39,161 bases of DNA from Prevotella sp. (GCA_017627765.1 JAGAGD010000103.1:1-39161); one strand, 5' to 3'. Counted from the first letter of the stretch, positions 1-8,887 are shown. A program made the numbers and translations. The notes: generated by a model not told the origin, from the letters alone.

Positions 1-260
1 AAAAAGCCGCCAAATACTCGCATATTTTGCAACTTTGTTTTTCTCGGTCGTAAATTTTTAAGTTATTTGCGGGGTTAGTTAATCAATTTTTTACCCAACT
101 CGGCTCCGAAAATTGCAAGTTTTCCGCTCTGCAAAAACAAGAAACCGAAAACTGGTTTCAGATTGTTATGAGTTATAATTTTTATCTGAAAAGGGCGTTT
201 TGTCAAAATTTTTCATACTTTAATCAATGGGTGAAATTGCTCTAACAAGAACTGAAAAAT
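1..260 (+). repeat. Right part of dispersed intergenic element (copy A)
   Basis: Bases 7-66 match 11342-11400 at about 53 of 60 positions by eye (core ATACTCGCATATTTTGCAAC, then CTCGGTCGTAAA). GTTAATCAAT, a word shared by all four copies in the window, is at 78-87. A GTTTTGTCAAAATTTTTCA stretch near 200-219 recurs near 29300 with one change. The element runs off the left edge, so only its distal part is visible. The stretch also holds small hairpins (GAAAA...TTTTC near 110-126 and GAAACC...GGTTTC near 146-164). No coding capacity was seen. Confidence 0.7.
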
Positions 261-452
261 TGTGAAGTATTTCCATATTTTATTTATTCTCAATGAGACT
301 TATTTAACCAAACAAAAAAAGACAAGTTTTCTTTTTTGCCAAACTGAACTTACTTAGCACTCTTTAAAAAAAGAATAAATTTTAGTTTACATTTCACATG
401 TTTTTCTTGCCTTTTCGGAAAGAAACTGTGATGTTACTTTAAATCGGTACAA

Positions 453-472
453 AAAATGAAAGCTTTCATTTT
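453..472. promoter_or_regulatory. Perfect 20-base palindrome over the -33 box (candidate operator)
   Basis: AAAATGAAAG is followed directly by its exact reverse complement CTTTCATTTT. The palindrome overlaps the TTTG (-33) box at 470-473 of the promoter upstream of the subtilase gene. A dimeric repressor or activator site is a reasonable inference from position and symmetry. No regulator gene is adjacent and no second copy was found in the window. Confidence 0.5.
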
Positions 473-500
473 GTTCTGCCCTTGTTTTTTAGTAACTTTG
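470..500 (+). promoter_or_regulatory. Bacteroidetes-type promoter for the subtilase-xse cluster
   Basis: TTTG at 470-473 and TAACTTTG at 493-500 are separated by 19 bases, matching the Bacteroidetes sigma-ABfr consensus TTTG-N19-21-TAnnTTTG. The start codon at 569 leaves a leader of roughly 60 bases. From 260 to 450 I see only AT-rich sequence without a gene. Confidence 0.75.
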
Positions 501-568
501 CACCCGACAATTTTAACCTATAATTATAAACATCGAAAATTAAATCATTAAATTACCGCTTATTTATA

Positions 569-1957
569 ATGAAAACCAAGAATTTCAGACTGCTATTGTT
601 GATTTTATTTGTATCTATTGTGGCGATGACTAATGCTGCACCACAAAAAAGAGTGAACAAAGAGTTGCAACACATCTACAGAATCTCTCTTGTTGATAAG
701 CATGGAAGTAAATATTCGCTCAAACATCCAGAGCGTTTTCTTTCGCCAAGAGCTTTAGAACGTCGTGCGCGTCAAGGACTTCAAGTTGACTCTACTGATC
801 TTCCTCTGTCTGCATCTTATCTTAAGGCAATAAGAAAGACTGGTGCTAATGTCGTAGGACAAAGCAAATGGCTTAACACAGTGCTTGTAAGTAATTGTAA
901 TGCAGCATGTTTAGAGCAGTTGAATAAACTAAAATGTATAAAGAAAGTAGAACAGGTATGGATGGCTCCCGATACACTCTATGCTCCACCAGTTCGCGAT
1001 AGACTTTCAAGCAAAGAGAATGTTGCAAGCGAGTCTTATTATGGAAAAGGTGAGACTCAGATTGACTTGCTAAACGGAAAGCCTCTCCATGAAGCAGGAT
1101 ATAAAGGAAAAGGCATGATGATAGCAATTGTTGACGGTGGATACATGAATGCCGACAGCATTTCGCTACTTAACAATGTGCGCATACTTGGATGGAAGAA
1201 TTTCGCTGCAACACATCCAGAGAGTATTTTCAAAGAGGTTGACCATGGAACAATGGTCTTGTCGTGCATCGGAATGAATCGTCCTGGTGTGTTTGTTGGA
1301 ACAGCACCTGAAGCAGAATTTTGGTTGCTGCGAAGCGAGGTTGACAACTATGAGCAGGTTGTTGAAGAAGACTACTGGGTGCATGCCGTAGAGTTTGCTG
1401 ACTCTGTGGGTGCAGATATAATAAGCAGCAGTCTTGGTTATCAGAACTTTGAAACAAAGGTAGGCGACCACCGCTATTCAGACCAAAACGGACTGACGGC
1501 AACTAATAGCCGTGCTGCATCTATGGTGGCTCAGAAAGGTATGGTGCTTGTCAATAGTGCAGGAAACTTCGGACGTGGATCTTGGAAAAAGATAAACTGC
1601 CCAGCCGATGCCCACAACATTCTTGCAGTCGGTGCAGTCTATAGCAATAGAATAAACACTGAGTTTTCTTCAATAGGTCCTTCTGCCGACAATCGTGTAA
1701 AACCAGATGTTATGTCTATGGGTGGAGGTTCGACGGTAGTTGATGGAACTGGCGAAGTGACAACAGCCAATGGAACATCTTTCTCAACTCCTATACTGTC
1801 AGGAATGGTGGCGTGCTTATGGCAGGCTCATAGAAACATGACAGCTCTTGAGATTATGAACCTTATTCGCAGTTGTGGAGATAGCTATGATGAACCAAAC
1901 AACATCTTCGGCTATGGTATCCCCGATTTCGGAAGGGCACACAAGCTTGCAAAATGA
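569..1957 (+). CDS. Secreted subtilisin-like serine protease (S8 family)
   Basis: Protein of 462 aa with a Sec signal peptide (residues 1-23, hydrophobic LLLLILFVSIVA). A region of about 130 residues before the catalytic core resembles an inhibitor/propeptide segment. The catalytic triad is visible: Asp189 in IVDGGYM, His226 in DHGTMV and Ser404 in NGTSFSTP. Asn333 in SAGNFG is the likely oxyanion-hole residue. The spacing is normal for S8 peptidases. There is no type IX secretion C-terminal domain and no lipobox, so a periplasmic or secreted soluble enzyme is inferred. The substrate is unknown. Transcription probably starts at the promoter ending at 500, which carries a palindromic candidate operator. 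xseA follows after 58 bases and may be co-transcribed. Confidence 0.9.
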   Translation: MKTKNFRLLLLILFVSIVAMTNAAPQKRVNKELQHIYRISLVDKHGSKYSLKHPERFLSPRALERRARQGLQVDSTDLPLSASYLKAIRKTGANVVGQSKWLNTVLVSNCNAACLEQLNKLKCIKKVEQVWMAPDTLYAPPVRDRLSSKENVASESYYGKGETQIDLLNGKPLHEAGYKGKGMMIAIVDGGYMNADSISLLNNVRILGWKNFAATHPESIFKEVDHGTMVLSCIGMNRPGVFVGTAPEAEFWLLRSEVDNYEQVVEEDYWVHAVEFADSVGADIISSSLGYQNFETKVGDHRYSDQNGLTATNSRAASMVAQKGMVLVNSAGNFGRGSWKKINCPADAHNILAVGAVYSNRINTEFSSIGPSADNRVKPDVMSMGGGSTVVDGTGEVTTANGTSFSTPILSGMVACLWQAHRNMTALEIMNLIRSCGDSYDEPNNIFGYGIPDFGRAHKLAK

Positions 1958-2015
1958 TTTTGTAGAGCATACCCTATATAATTTTATAACTACATAACTC
2001 CAGAGAAAAGAAAAA

Positions 2016-3320
2016 ATGTCCTCCCTCTCTCTATATGAACTAAATGGACTTGTCCGCGAAACAATAGAATTATCGATGGACAGGGACTACTGGGTGGAAG
2101 CAGAACTCTCAGAAGTAAGAGAGCGTAGCGGACATTGCTACATGGAGCTTGTTCAGAAAGAGGAACACACGCATACGCCTATTGCTAAGGCTTCTGCAAA
2201 ATGCTGGCGCACAACATGGATGTTGTTAAAACCGCATTTTATGCGTGTTACAGGTGAAGCTCTGCGTGCAGGCATGAAAGTATTGCTTCGCGTTTCACCT
2301 CAGTTTCATGAGCAGTATGGTTTCTCGTGGATTGTCGGCGACATTGACCCTACATACACTATGGGCGATATGGCGCGTCGCAGACAAGAGATAATAAGGC
2401 AGTTGAAGGAAGAAGGAGTGTTTGAACTAAACAAAGAACTTCATCTGCCATTGTTTGCACAGCGTATTGCCGTTGTTTCAAGCAAGTCGGCTGCTGGTTT
2501 TGGAGATTTTGCAGACCAGTTGTTGAATAATCCTCAAGGTCTGCGTTTCAACATAGAGTTATTCTCAGCCATAATGCAAGGTGAGCAGATAGAGCAAAGC
2601 ATAATATCAGCATTGAATCAGATTAACCTTCGTTGTGACGATTTTGACTGTGTGGTAATAATAAGAGGAGGAGGGGCAACAAGCGATTTGAGTGGTTTCG
2701 ACACTCTCTTACTGGCAGAGAATGTAGCTAATTTCCCTTTGCCAGTCATTACAGGAATAGGCCATGAGCGTGACGAGTGCGTGCTTGACTTAGTTGCACA
2801 TACAAGGATGAAGACTCCAACGGCTGTAGCAGCTTTCTTGATTGACAGGCTTTCGAGAGTTGCCGACAGAATAGACGATTTGGAGCACACCATAATAAAT
2901 AATGTGCGACAGCGGTTGCAATTAGAAAAATCACGTCTGGAACATCTGACCACAGTGATACCACACTTGTTTTCCTCTATTAAGTCACAACAGGAAAGCA
3001 AGCTAAACCAGATGTTACAGTTTATAACAAATGGTTTCAGATTGAAACTTAAAGAGGAAAACAATCGTCACATCATTATCTCACAGCGTTTCAACTCGGC
3101 ATTAAAACAGCGAATGGTTAACGAAAAACATCGTTTGCAACTTTACGAAAAACGACTCGAATTGTTGAATCCTGATAAACTGCTGAGCAGGGGATATAGC
3201 ATAACGATGAAAGATGGGAAAGCGGTTACTTCTGCAGACCAGCTCTCTGACGGTGACATTATTGAAACCCGTTTGCAAAAAGGCGTTGTGAAGTCTGTTG
3301 TAGATAAGAATCAACAATGA
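2016..3320 (+). CDS. xseA: Exodeoxyribonuclease VII large subunit
   Basis: The protein (434 aa) is the catalytic subunit of exonuclease VII, which degrades single-stranded DNA from both ends to oligonucleotides together with several copies of XseB. An N-terminal OB-fold domain (about residues 5-105) precedes the Exonuc_VII_L catalytic region, with VVSSKSAAGFGDF, RGGGATSDLSGFD and GIGHERDECVLDLVAHTRMK as recognisable conserved blocks. A long charged coiled-coil stretch follows (about 280-390). The C-terminal segment LLSRGYSIT is typical of the family. Length is normal. The gene lies between the subtilase and xseB, 64 bases before the latter, so the two subunits are probably co-expressed. Confidence 0.96.
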   Translation: MSSLSLYELNGLVRETIELSMDRDYWVEAELSEVRERSGHCYMELVQKEEHTHTPIAKASAKCWRTTWMLLKPHFMRVTGEALRAGMKVLLRVSPQFHEQYGFSWIVGDIDPTYTMGDMARRRQEIIRQLKEEGVFELNKELHLPLFAQRIAVVSSKSAAGFGDFADQLLNNPQGLRFNIELFSAIMQGEQIEQSIISALNQINLRCDDFDCVVIIRGGGATSDLSGFDTLLLAENVANFPLPVITGIGHERDECVLDLVAHTRMKTPTAVAAFLIDRLSRVADRIDDLEHTIINNVRQRLQLEKSRLEHLTTVIPHLFSSIKSQQESKLNQMLQFITNGFRLKLKEENNRHIIISQRFNSALKQRMVNEKHRLQLYEKRLELLNPDKLLSRGYSITMKDGKAVTSADQLSDGDIIETRLQKGVVKSVVDKNQQ

Positions 3321-3384
3321 AATATTCTTTATGTAAACATTCATAACCTATATAATTAAATACCAATAAATACCAAATTAGCGT

Positions 3385-3576
3385 ATGAAAGAAGAAATGA
3401 ACTATGAAGAGGCAATGACGCAGCTTGAGCAGATCGTTGAGCAAATAGAAAATAATGAGCTTGGCATAGATGAACTGACATCGAAACTGAAGCAAGCCCA
3501 GCGACTGCTGAAAATGTGTAAGGATAAACTGACAAAAACAGATAAAGAAGTCGAAAAATTACTCGGCAAAGAGTGA
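3385..3576 (+). CDS. xseB: Exodeoxyribonuclease VII small subunit
   Basis: A 63 aa, highly charged, all-helical protein with the XseB pattern MNYEEAMTQLEQIVEQIE, a following EL segment, and a second helix rich in Lys and Leu ending DKEVEKLLG. It binds the coiled coil of XseA and is required for a functional exonuclease VII. The ATG at 3385 is used here. A second in-frame ATG at 3397 would give the more typical N-terminus MNYEEAM, so the start is uncertain by four residues. It sits directly after xseA, as in many genomes. Confidence 0.93.
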   Translation: MKEEMNYEEAMTQLEQIVEQIENNELGIDELTSKLKQAQRLLKMCKDKLTKTDKEVEKLLGKE

Positions 3577-3611
3577 TTTTAATAATTGTTATGTTACTTT
3601 TTATAATAAAA

Positions 3612-3643
3612 TTTGGAGGTTACAATCATTCTTATTACTTTTG
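3612..3643 (+). promoter_or_regulatory. Consensus Bacteroidetes promoter for ilvE
   Basis: TTTG at 3612-3615 and TACTTTTG at 3636-3643 are 20 bases apart. The stretch AATTTGGAGGTTACAAT around the -33 box is identical to the one in the ompA promoter (14609-14625). The leader to the ilvE start is about 100 bases and contains a possible six-codon ORF (3666-3686). Confidence 0.8.
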
Positions 3644-3749
3644 CGCAAAATAATTCGGAGGCAGTATGTCTCTGATTTATTATTAAGACACAACTGTTGA
3701 TAATATAAAGAATTAAAATATTCAACAAATTAAACTTTAAATAAACGAT

Positions 3750-4772
3750 ATGAAAAACTTAGATTGGGCAAGTCTGCCTTTTGGATATGTGCAGACAGAG
3801 TACAATGTTCGTTGCTACTATCGCAACGGAAAGTGGGGTGAAATTGAAGTAAGTTCAGACCCTAACATCAATATGTCAATCGCTGCTACATGTCTCCACT
3901 ATGGACAGGAAGGCTTCGAAGGACTGAAGGCTTATCGTGGAAAAGACGGTAAAGTTCGTTTGTTCCGTGTTGAAGCTAATGCTGAACGTCTGCAACAGAC
4001 TGCTCGCGGATTGCTCATGGCTGAAGTTCCTACAGAACTTTTTGCTGAAATGTGTAAGAAAGTTGTTCTGATGAACGAAAGCTGGATTCCTCCTTATGAG
4101 ACTGGTGCAACATTATATTTGCGTCCACTGCTCATTGGTACAGGTGCTCAGGTTGGTGTTAAGTCTGCTACTGAATTCTGCTTCCTCATCTTCGTAACTC
4201 CAGTAGGTCCTTACTTCAAGGGTGGTTTCTCTTGCAATCCTTATGTAATCACACGTCAGTATGACCGTGCTGCTCCTTTAGGAACAGGTCGTTACAAGGT
4301 TGGTGGTAACTATGCTGCTTCTATGTTGGCAAGCAAGTTCGCTCACGACAAAGGATATGCTGCTGAGTTCTATCTCGATGCAAAAGAAAAGAAATACATG
4401 GACGAGTGTGGTGCCGCTAACTTCTTCGGAATTAAAGACAACACATACGTTACTCCAAAATCTAACTCAATCCTTCCAAGTATCACAAACCGCAGCTTGA
4501 TGCAGCTTGCTGAAGACTTAGGCATGAAGGTTGAGCGTCGTCCTATCCCAGAAGAAGAACTTTCAACATTTGAGGAGGCTGGCGCTTGCGGTACTGCTGC
4601 TGTTATCAGCCCTATCTCTTATATCGATGACTTGGATAACGACAAGCGCTATACAATCTCTAAGGATGGACAGCCTGGTCCTATCTCTAAGAAACTGTAT
4701 GAAATGCTTCGCGGCATTCAGTATGGTACTGTTGAAGATAAGCACAACTGGATTACAATTGTAAAAGAATAA
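3750..4772 (+). CDS. ilvE: Branched-chain amino acid aminotransferase
   Basis: Fold-type IV PLP enzyme (340 aa) that transfers the amino group between glutamate and the keto acids of Leu, Ile and Val, the last step of their synthesis and the first of their breakdown. The Schiff-base lysine is Lys183 in RYKVGGNYAASM, corresponding to the KxGGNY motif of IlvE. YMDECGAANFF (216-226) is the cofactor-binding segment, and GTAAVISPI near the C-terminus is also conserved. The length and the two-domain layout fit the larger IlvE subclass of about 340 aa. The gene is monocistronic, between its own consensus promoter and a hairpin terminator. Codon use is strongly biased, suggesting high expression. Confidence 0.95.
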   Translation: MKNLDWASLPFGYVQTEYNVRCYYRNGKWGEIEVSSDPNINMSIAATCLHYGQEGFEGLKAYRGKDGKVRLFRVEANAERLQQTARGLLMAEVPTELFAEMCKKVVLMNESWIPPYETGATLYLRPLLIGTGAQVGVKSATEFCFLIFVTPVGPYFKGGFSCNPYVITRQYDRAAPLGTGRYKVGGNYAASMLASKFAHDKGYAAEFYLDAKEKKYMDECGAANFFGIKDNTYVTPKSNSILPSITNRSLMQLAEDLGMKVERRPIPEEELSTFEEAGACGTAAVISPISYIDDLDNDKRYTISKDGQPGPISKKLYEMLRGIQYGTVEDKHNWITIVKE

Positions 4773-4787
4773 TCTGACTAATATATT

Positions 4788-4826
4788 ATCCCCTTCATTA
4801 TATGAGTGGAGGGGATATTTTATATT
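4788..4826 (+). terminator. Rho-independent terminator after ilvE
   Basis: ATCCCCT (4788-4794) pairs with AGGGGAT (4810-4816), with a smaller inner TCAT/ATGA pairing, followed by the T-rich ATTTTATATTT. It lies 16 bases after the ilvE stop. Confidence 0.65.
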
Positions 4827-4864
4827 TAGAAAATAAACAGTATTTACTGATATCGTTTTCAACT

Positions 4865-5205
4865 ATGAGCCTGAATATATCTATTAGAGAAATAAAAGAA
4901 AATGCACAATCCCATTTAGATGGAATTTGGATGAAAGTAGCTATGGTAATGCTAATCTATGCTACTGTTATTTCAACTCATCATTGTCGGTGTTAACCAT
5001 TGGTAATAAAACAATATCTATATTATTTCTTGACATTCTTGTGATACCTATTTATTTGACCTAAGTATGATTAGTTGGGCAATATAGTTGATACTGTCTT
5101 TTGGCATAGGTTTATTGTTACTATGTCCTTACGTTCAGACAGCACATGCTGAATTTCTATCAGCAACTCTTGAAAGAAAAGAAAGGAAAAAAATAATAAT
5201 AGTTT
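4865..5205 (+). pseudogene. Decayed, internally deleted paralog of the DUF975 membrane protein
   Basis: Translation from the ATG at 4865 (MSLNISIREIKENAQSHL) aligns with the N-terminus of the intact protein encoded at 5233 (MNLNVTNKELKERALTHL), but it ends at a stop at 4994-4996. After a frameshift, a stretch around 4985-5058 (IGNKTISILFLDIL) resembles intact residues 46-62. In another frame, 5052-5190 reads LFDLSMISWAI, a TAG stop, then LILSFGIG and CPYVQTAHAEF, matching residues 156-191 (LFLLDLSMIGW, ILSLGIGF, APYIQTAHAEF). About 90 codons between the two blocks are missing. The copy therefore has a deletion, at least two frame changes and a nonsense codon. It is best read as the dead member of a tandem duplication. 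Confidence 0.85.
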
Positions 5206-5232
5206 ATACTTAACAAAAAGCAAAAAATAATT

Positions 5233-5862
5233 ATGAATCTTAATGTAACAAATAAGGAGTTAAAAGAAAGAGCATTAACTCATTTGAATAAAAACTGGTT
5301 GAAGGCAGCTGTTGCAACACTAATTGCTTATGTTATTTTAGGTGTACCATCTACATATATTGATATTAAAACAGATTCGCAAATCGGTAGTCTCTTGTCT
5401 TGTTTACTTTTGCCTTTGACTTATGGATATTATATTTTATTTTTGCGTCTTAAGCGTGAAGATAAAATAGAATTTGACACTTTGTTTGAAGGATTTAAAG
5501 AGTATTTCCATGTGCTGTTCACGCTTTTAATAATGTATATTTTCACATTCCTATGGTCGCTGCTGTTGATTATTCCGGGAATTATGAAATCATATTCTTA
5601 TTCTATGACTTGTTTTCTAATGGCTGACAATCCCGATCTTCGTTATGACGCAGCAATAGAACGCAGTAAGAAGATGATGCATGGACATCGTATGCAGCTG
5701 TTCCTTCTTGATCTGAGCATGATTGGATGGTTTATTCTTTCAATCTTGTCATTAGGTATAGGTTTCTTTTTCCTTGCACCATATATTCAGACGGCACATG
5801 CTGAGTTCTATGAAGAACTGTTGAAGGAAGAAGCAGATGGAGTGGATAACTCAAGATTTTAA
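5233..5862 (+). CDS. DUF975 family integral membrane protein
   Basis: A 209 aa protein of no known function. The N-terminal amphipathic segment (KELKERALTHLNKNWLKA) is the hallmark of the DUF975 family. It is followed by about four hydrophobic membrane segments, near residues 24-42, 50-73, 93-116 and 154-184. Between the third and fourth there is a conserved cytoplasmic stretch (MADNPDLRYDAAIERSKKMMHGHR), which looks like the shared motif of this family. The tail after QTAHAEFYEEL is acidic. It lies 46 bases upstream of trmB and just downstream of its own broken duplicate. Membrane location is well supported by hydropathy. The function is not known. Confidence 0.85.
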   Translation: MNLNVTNKELKERALTHLNKNWLKAAVATLIAYVILGVPSTYIDIKTDSQIGSLLSCLLLPLTYGYYILFLRLKREDKIEFDTLFEGFKEYFHVLFTLLIMYIFTFLWSLLLIIPGIMKSYSYSMTCFLMADNPDLRYDAAIERSKKMMHGHRMQLFLLDLSMIGWFILSILSLGIGFFFLAPYIQTAHAEFYEELLKEEADGVDNSRF

Positions 5863-5908
5863 TTGGAAAAAAATAAATATATTTGTCATTATTTCATAAG
5901 AAAAGCTA

Positions 5909-6679
5909 ATGAGTAAAGGAAAACTACAGAAATTCGCTGAGATGGAAACTTTTAAGAACGTGTTTCAATATCCATATTCAGTTATAGAGAATATGCCGTT
6001 CGAAATGAAAGGCAGGTGGCGTAATGATTATTTCCACAATAATAATCCTATAGTTCTAGAATTGGGGTGTGGAAAAGGCGAATACACTGTAGGACTAGCT
6101 CGATTGTTTCCTGATGTAAACTTCATAGGAGTAGATATAAAAGGAGCAAGAATGCACAAAGGCGCAAAAGAGGCTTTAGAGGAAAAACTCGATAATGTGG
6201 CTTTTCTTCGTACAAATATTGAAGTAATCGACCATTTCTTTTCTGAGGATGAGGTACAGGAAATATGGCTTACGTTCAGTGATCCTCAGATGAAAAATCC
6301 GCGAAAACGCTTGTCGAGCACATATTTTCTGGAGCGTTATCGCAGATTCCTTACTGATGGTGGTATAATACATCTGAAGACAGACTCATTATTCCTTTTT
6401 ACATATACGAAGTTAATGGTTGAGCACAATAGCCTGCCTTTGCTTTTTATGACTGAAGATCTTTATCATACAGATGTAATTGATGAGACGACAAAGCAGA
6501 TTCTTGAAATAAAGACCTATTATGAACAGCAGTGGATAGAGCGCGGACTGAATATAAAGTATATGAAATTTCAGTTGCCTAAGTGTGCTAAATTAGAAGA
6601 ATCGGATATAGAAATACCACTTGATGACTACAGAAGCTACCATAGAAATAAACGAAGTGGAAAAGATGTAGCTAAGTAG
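5909..6679 (+). CDS. trmB: tRNA (guanine-N7)-methyltransferase
   Basis: TrmB (256 aa) uses S-adenosylmethionine to methylate G46 in the variable loop of tRNAs. The SAM-binding motif [12 protein letters not shown] is at residues 49-60 and the second acidic site is GVDIKG (74-79). The family motif after strand 4 is [13 protein letters not shown] (122-134), a Bacteroidetes-like variant of the usual FPDPWPK. The C-terminal [13 protein letters not shown] (201-213) corresponds to the conserved TxxE substrate-binding segment. It is close behind the DUF975 gene (46 bases) and convergent with topB, with a shared hairpin between them. Confidence 0.93.
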   Translation: MSKGKLQKFAEMETFKNVFQYPYSVIENMPFEMKGRWRNDYFHNNNPIVLELGCGKGEYTVGLARLFPDVNFIGVDIKGARMHKGAKEALEEKLDNVAFLRTNIEVIDHFFSEDEVQEIWLTFSDPQMKNPRKRLSSTYFLERYRRFLTDGGIIHLKTDSLFLFTYTKLMVEHNSLPLLFMTEDLYHTDVIDETTKQILEIKTYYEQQWIERGLNIKYMKFQLPKCAKLEESDIEIPLDDYRSYHRNKRSGKDVAK

Positions 6680-6719
6680 TTGTCCATATTAGTTATTTAT
6701 GGCGATGATAAAAGATTAA

Positions 6720-6766
6720 GGAGGAATAGATGAATGCTTAATGAGATGCAATCTATTCCTCCTTAT
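6720..6766. terminator. Hairpin between convergent trmB and topB
   Basis: GGAGGAATAGAT (6720-6731) is the exact reverse complement of ATCTATTCCTCC (6751-6762), giving a 12-base-pair stem with a 19-base loop. The flanking T-runs are short on both sides, so it is a plausible bidirectional terminator rather than a strong canonical one. Confidence 0.55.
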
Positions 6767-6787
6767 TATTTCCTTAATATTTTATAT

Positions 6788-8887
6788 TTAGAATGGCAAA
6801 CGATAGTTGCATCCCTCGCGCCATCGGCTGCAACCATAGGCAGTACGTCCTTTTATTATTGTTCCTTTGCCGCATAATGGACAAACTTGTCCCGTTGGCT
6901 CGTTGGCAATTACTTGGGGGGGAGCTTCAATTGCAGGATTTGTTTCTGTTGAATTATTTGCTGCTTTATTCTCATTGATATTGCCGCCTTTCTGAGAAAC
7001 CTTAACCTTTGCCTTTGGGGCATCTTTCTTCTTGGCAATCCTTTTTTTCAAGTCCTCTTCTGTTGTAATTGCAATTTTTCTGTTAGAGTTATCGCGCAGA
7101 ACGTTATTCACTATCTGAATAATCTGTTGTTTTAGTTCCTCTATAAATTGTGCTGGGTCATATTTCTTGGCTTCAATGTCGCGCAGTTTCTTTTCCCATA
7201 TTCCTGTTAGCTCTGGACTTTTCAGCAAATCTTCGTTTATAGTGTCTATTAGTTCGATTCCAGTAGCTGTCGCCAATATGTTCTTTCGTTCTTTCTTTAT
7301 GTACCTTCTTTTGAATAAAGTTTCTATTATTGCAGCACGTGTAGAAGGTCTGCCTATTCCGTTTTCCTTCATTGCTGCTCGTAGTTCCTCATTTTCTACC
7401 ATTTTTCCTGCAGTCTCCATTGCTCTTAGCAGAGTTGCTTCGGTGAAATATTTTTGGGCAGTAGTCCATTTCTGTGCCAGTGTTGGCTGGTGTGGTCCGC
7501 TTTCGCCTTTCTTGAACTCAGGCAGGGTTGTTTCTTTTTCCTGTGCCGATTGTTCGCTATTCAGATTCTGACTCGTAGGTTGCTGCCTGTTGTTTTGAAC
7601 TGCTTCGTGCTCAACAATGTGCCATCCCTCATCAATAATTTGCTTGCCAGTTGCTTTCATTTCAACATCATCAACATTTCCCATTACTGTTGTTGTCGCA
7701 AAAATACAGTCTGGGTAGAATGCTGCTATAAACCTGCGGGCAATGAGGTCGTAGACATGGCGTTCCATGTCAGTAAGATAAGTAGCTTGCACGCCAGTAG
7801 GAATGATGGCATGGTGGTCGGTTACTTTCGAAGTGTCGAACACACGTTTTGACTTAGGCAGTTTCTTGCTGAGCAACTGTGTCGTTAGGTGTTCATATCC
7901 TTTCAGTCCCCTAAGCGTAGCAGGACATTTAGGATAAATATCGTCGCTCAGGAATTGAGTGTCAACACGTGGGTAGGTAGTGAGTTTGCGCTCATATAGA
8001 CCCTGAATGATGTTGAGAGTAGTTTCAGCACTCATGCCGTATTTCTTGTTGCAGTCAACCTGCAAACTCGTAAGGTCATAAAGGTGGGGAGGTGCTTCCT
8101 TTCCCTGCTTTCTCTGCACGCTTTTCACTACAAAAGGTTTACCTTCAATAGTTTTGAATGCAGCTTCGCCCTCTTCTTCACTAAGAAATTTTCCTTTAGT
8201 TGCAGTGAAGATAGTGTCGCGATAAATTGTTGATAGCACCCAATAAGGCTCTGGCTTGAATGAGTCTATCTCCTTTTGGCGCTGAACAATCATGGCAAGT
8301 GTAGGAGTCTGAACCCTGCCTATTGATAAAGGATGCCCAGGTTGTCCGTATTTTATGGAATAAAGACGAGTAGCATTTATTCCTAAAAGCCAGTCGCCAA
8401 TAGCTCTCGACAGACCAGCCATGTAGAGTGAGTCATATTGTGACTGCTCTTTGAGTTGCTGAAACCCTTCGCGTATAGCCTCGTCAGTCATTGAAGAAAT
8501 CCAAAGTCGTTTTACAGGACAAGTAGGATGAGCTTTCTGCATTACCCATCTTTGAATCAGTTCACCTTCTTGTCCAGCATCACCGCAGTTGATAATGCCA
8601 TCTGCATGCTGCATAAGCTGTTCGATAACGGCAAACTGTTTCTTTACACCTTCATCTTCTTTAAGACGGATTCCGAAGCGCGGAGGAATCATTGGCAGTG
8701 ATGAGAGAGCCCAACTTCGCCAATGCTTAGTATAGTCTTCAGGCATTTTTAGTTCGCATAGATGTCCGAAGGTCCACGTCACCTGATACCCGTTACCTTC
8801 CATGTAGCCACCCATAGAACGGGTGGCTCCAATGATGCGTGCAATATCCTTTGCTACGCTTGGTTTCTCTGCTATGCAAACTATCAT
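6788..8887 (-). CDS. topB: DNA topoisomerase III (type IA)
   Basis: Topoisomerase III (699 aa) passes single strands through a transient nick and helps resolve recombination and replication intermediates. The Toprim domain begins at the N-terminus (AEKPS, residues 6-10) and has CGDAGQEGE at 101-109, with the acidic residues in DxGxE form as in many TopB proteins. The catalytic tyrosine is Tyr305 in KLTTYPRVDTQFLS. IGRVQTPTLAMIV (189-201) is the conserved type IA block. A Lys-rich linker leads to a C-terminal four-cysteine zinc ribbon (CPLCGKG ... CSRWREGC). Length is usual for Bacteroidetes TopB. The 6900 region contains a run of seven C residues in the coding strand. Confidence 0.95.
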   Translation of the reverse strand: MIVCIAEKPSVAKDIARIIGATRSMGGYMEGNGYQVTWTFGHLCELKMPEDYTKHWRSWALSSLPMIPPRFGIRLKEDEGVKKQFAVIEQLMQHADGIINCGDAGQEGELIQRWVMQKAHPTCPVKRLWISSMTDEAIREGFQQLKEQSQYDSLYMAGLSRAIGDWLLGINATRLYSIKYGQPGHPLSIGRVQTPTLAMIVQRQKEIDSFKPEPYWVLSTIYRDTIFTATKGKFLSEEEGEAAFKTIEGKPFVVKSVQRKQGKEAPPHLYDLTSLQVDCNKKYGMSAETTLNIIQGLYERKLTTYPRVDTQFLSDDIYPKCPATLRGLKGYEHLTTQLLSKKLPKSKRVFDTSKVTDHHAIIPTGVQATYLTDMERHVYDLIARRFIAAFYPDCIFATTTVMGNVDDVEMKATGKQIIDEGWHIVEHEAVQNNRQQPTSQNLNSEQSAQEKETTLPEFKKGESGPHQPTLAQKWTTAQKYFTEATLLRAMETAGKMVENEELRAAMKENGIGRPSTRAAIIETLFKRRYIKKERKNILATATGIELIDTINEDLLKSPELTGIWEKKLRDIEAKKYDPAQFIEELKQQIIQIVNNVLRDNSNRKIAITTEEDLKKRIAKKKDAPKAKVKVSQKGGNINENKAANNSTETNPAIEAPPQVIANEPTGQVCPLCGKGTIIKGRTAYGCSRWREGCNYRLPF

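Noticed and set aside
4802..4864. Start of the broken DUF975 copy at 4802
   Set aside because: The first bases belong to the ilvE terminator hairpin, and similarity to the intact paralog begins only at the ATG at 4865.
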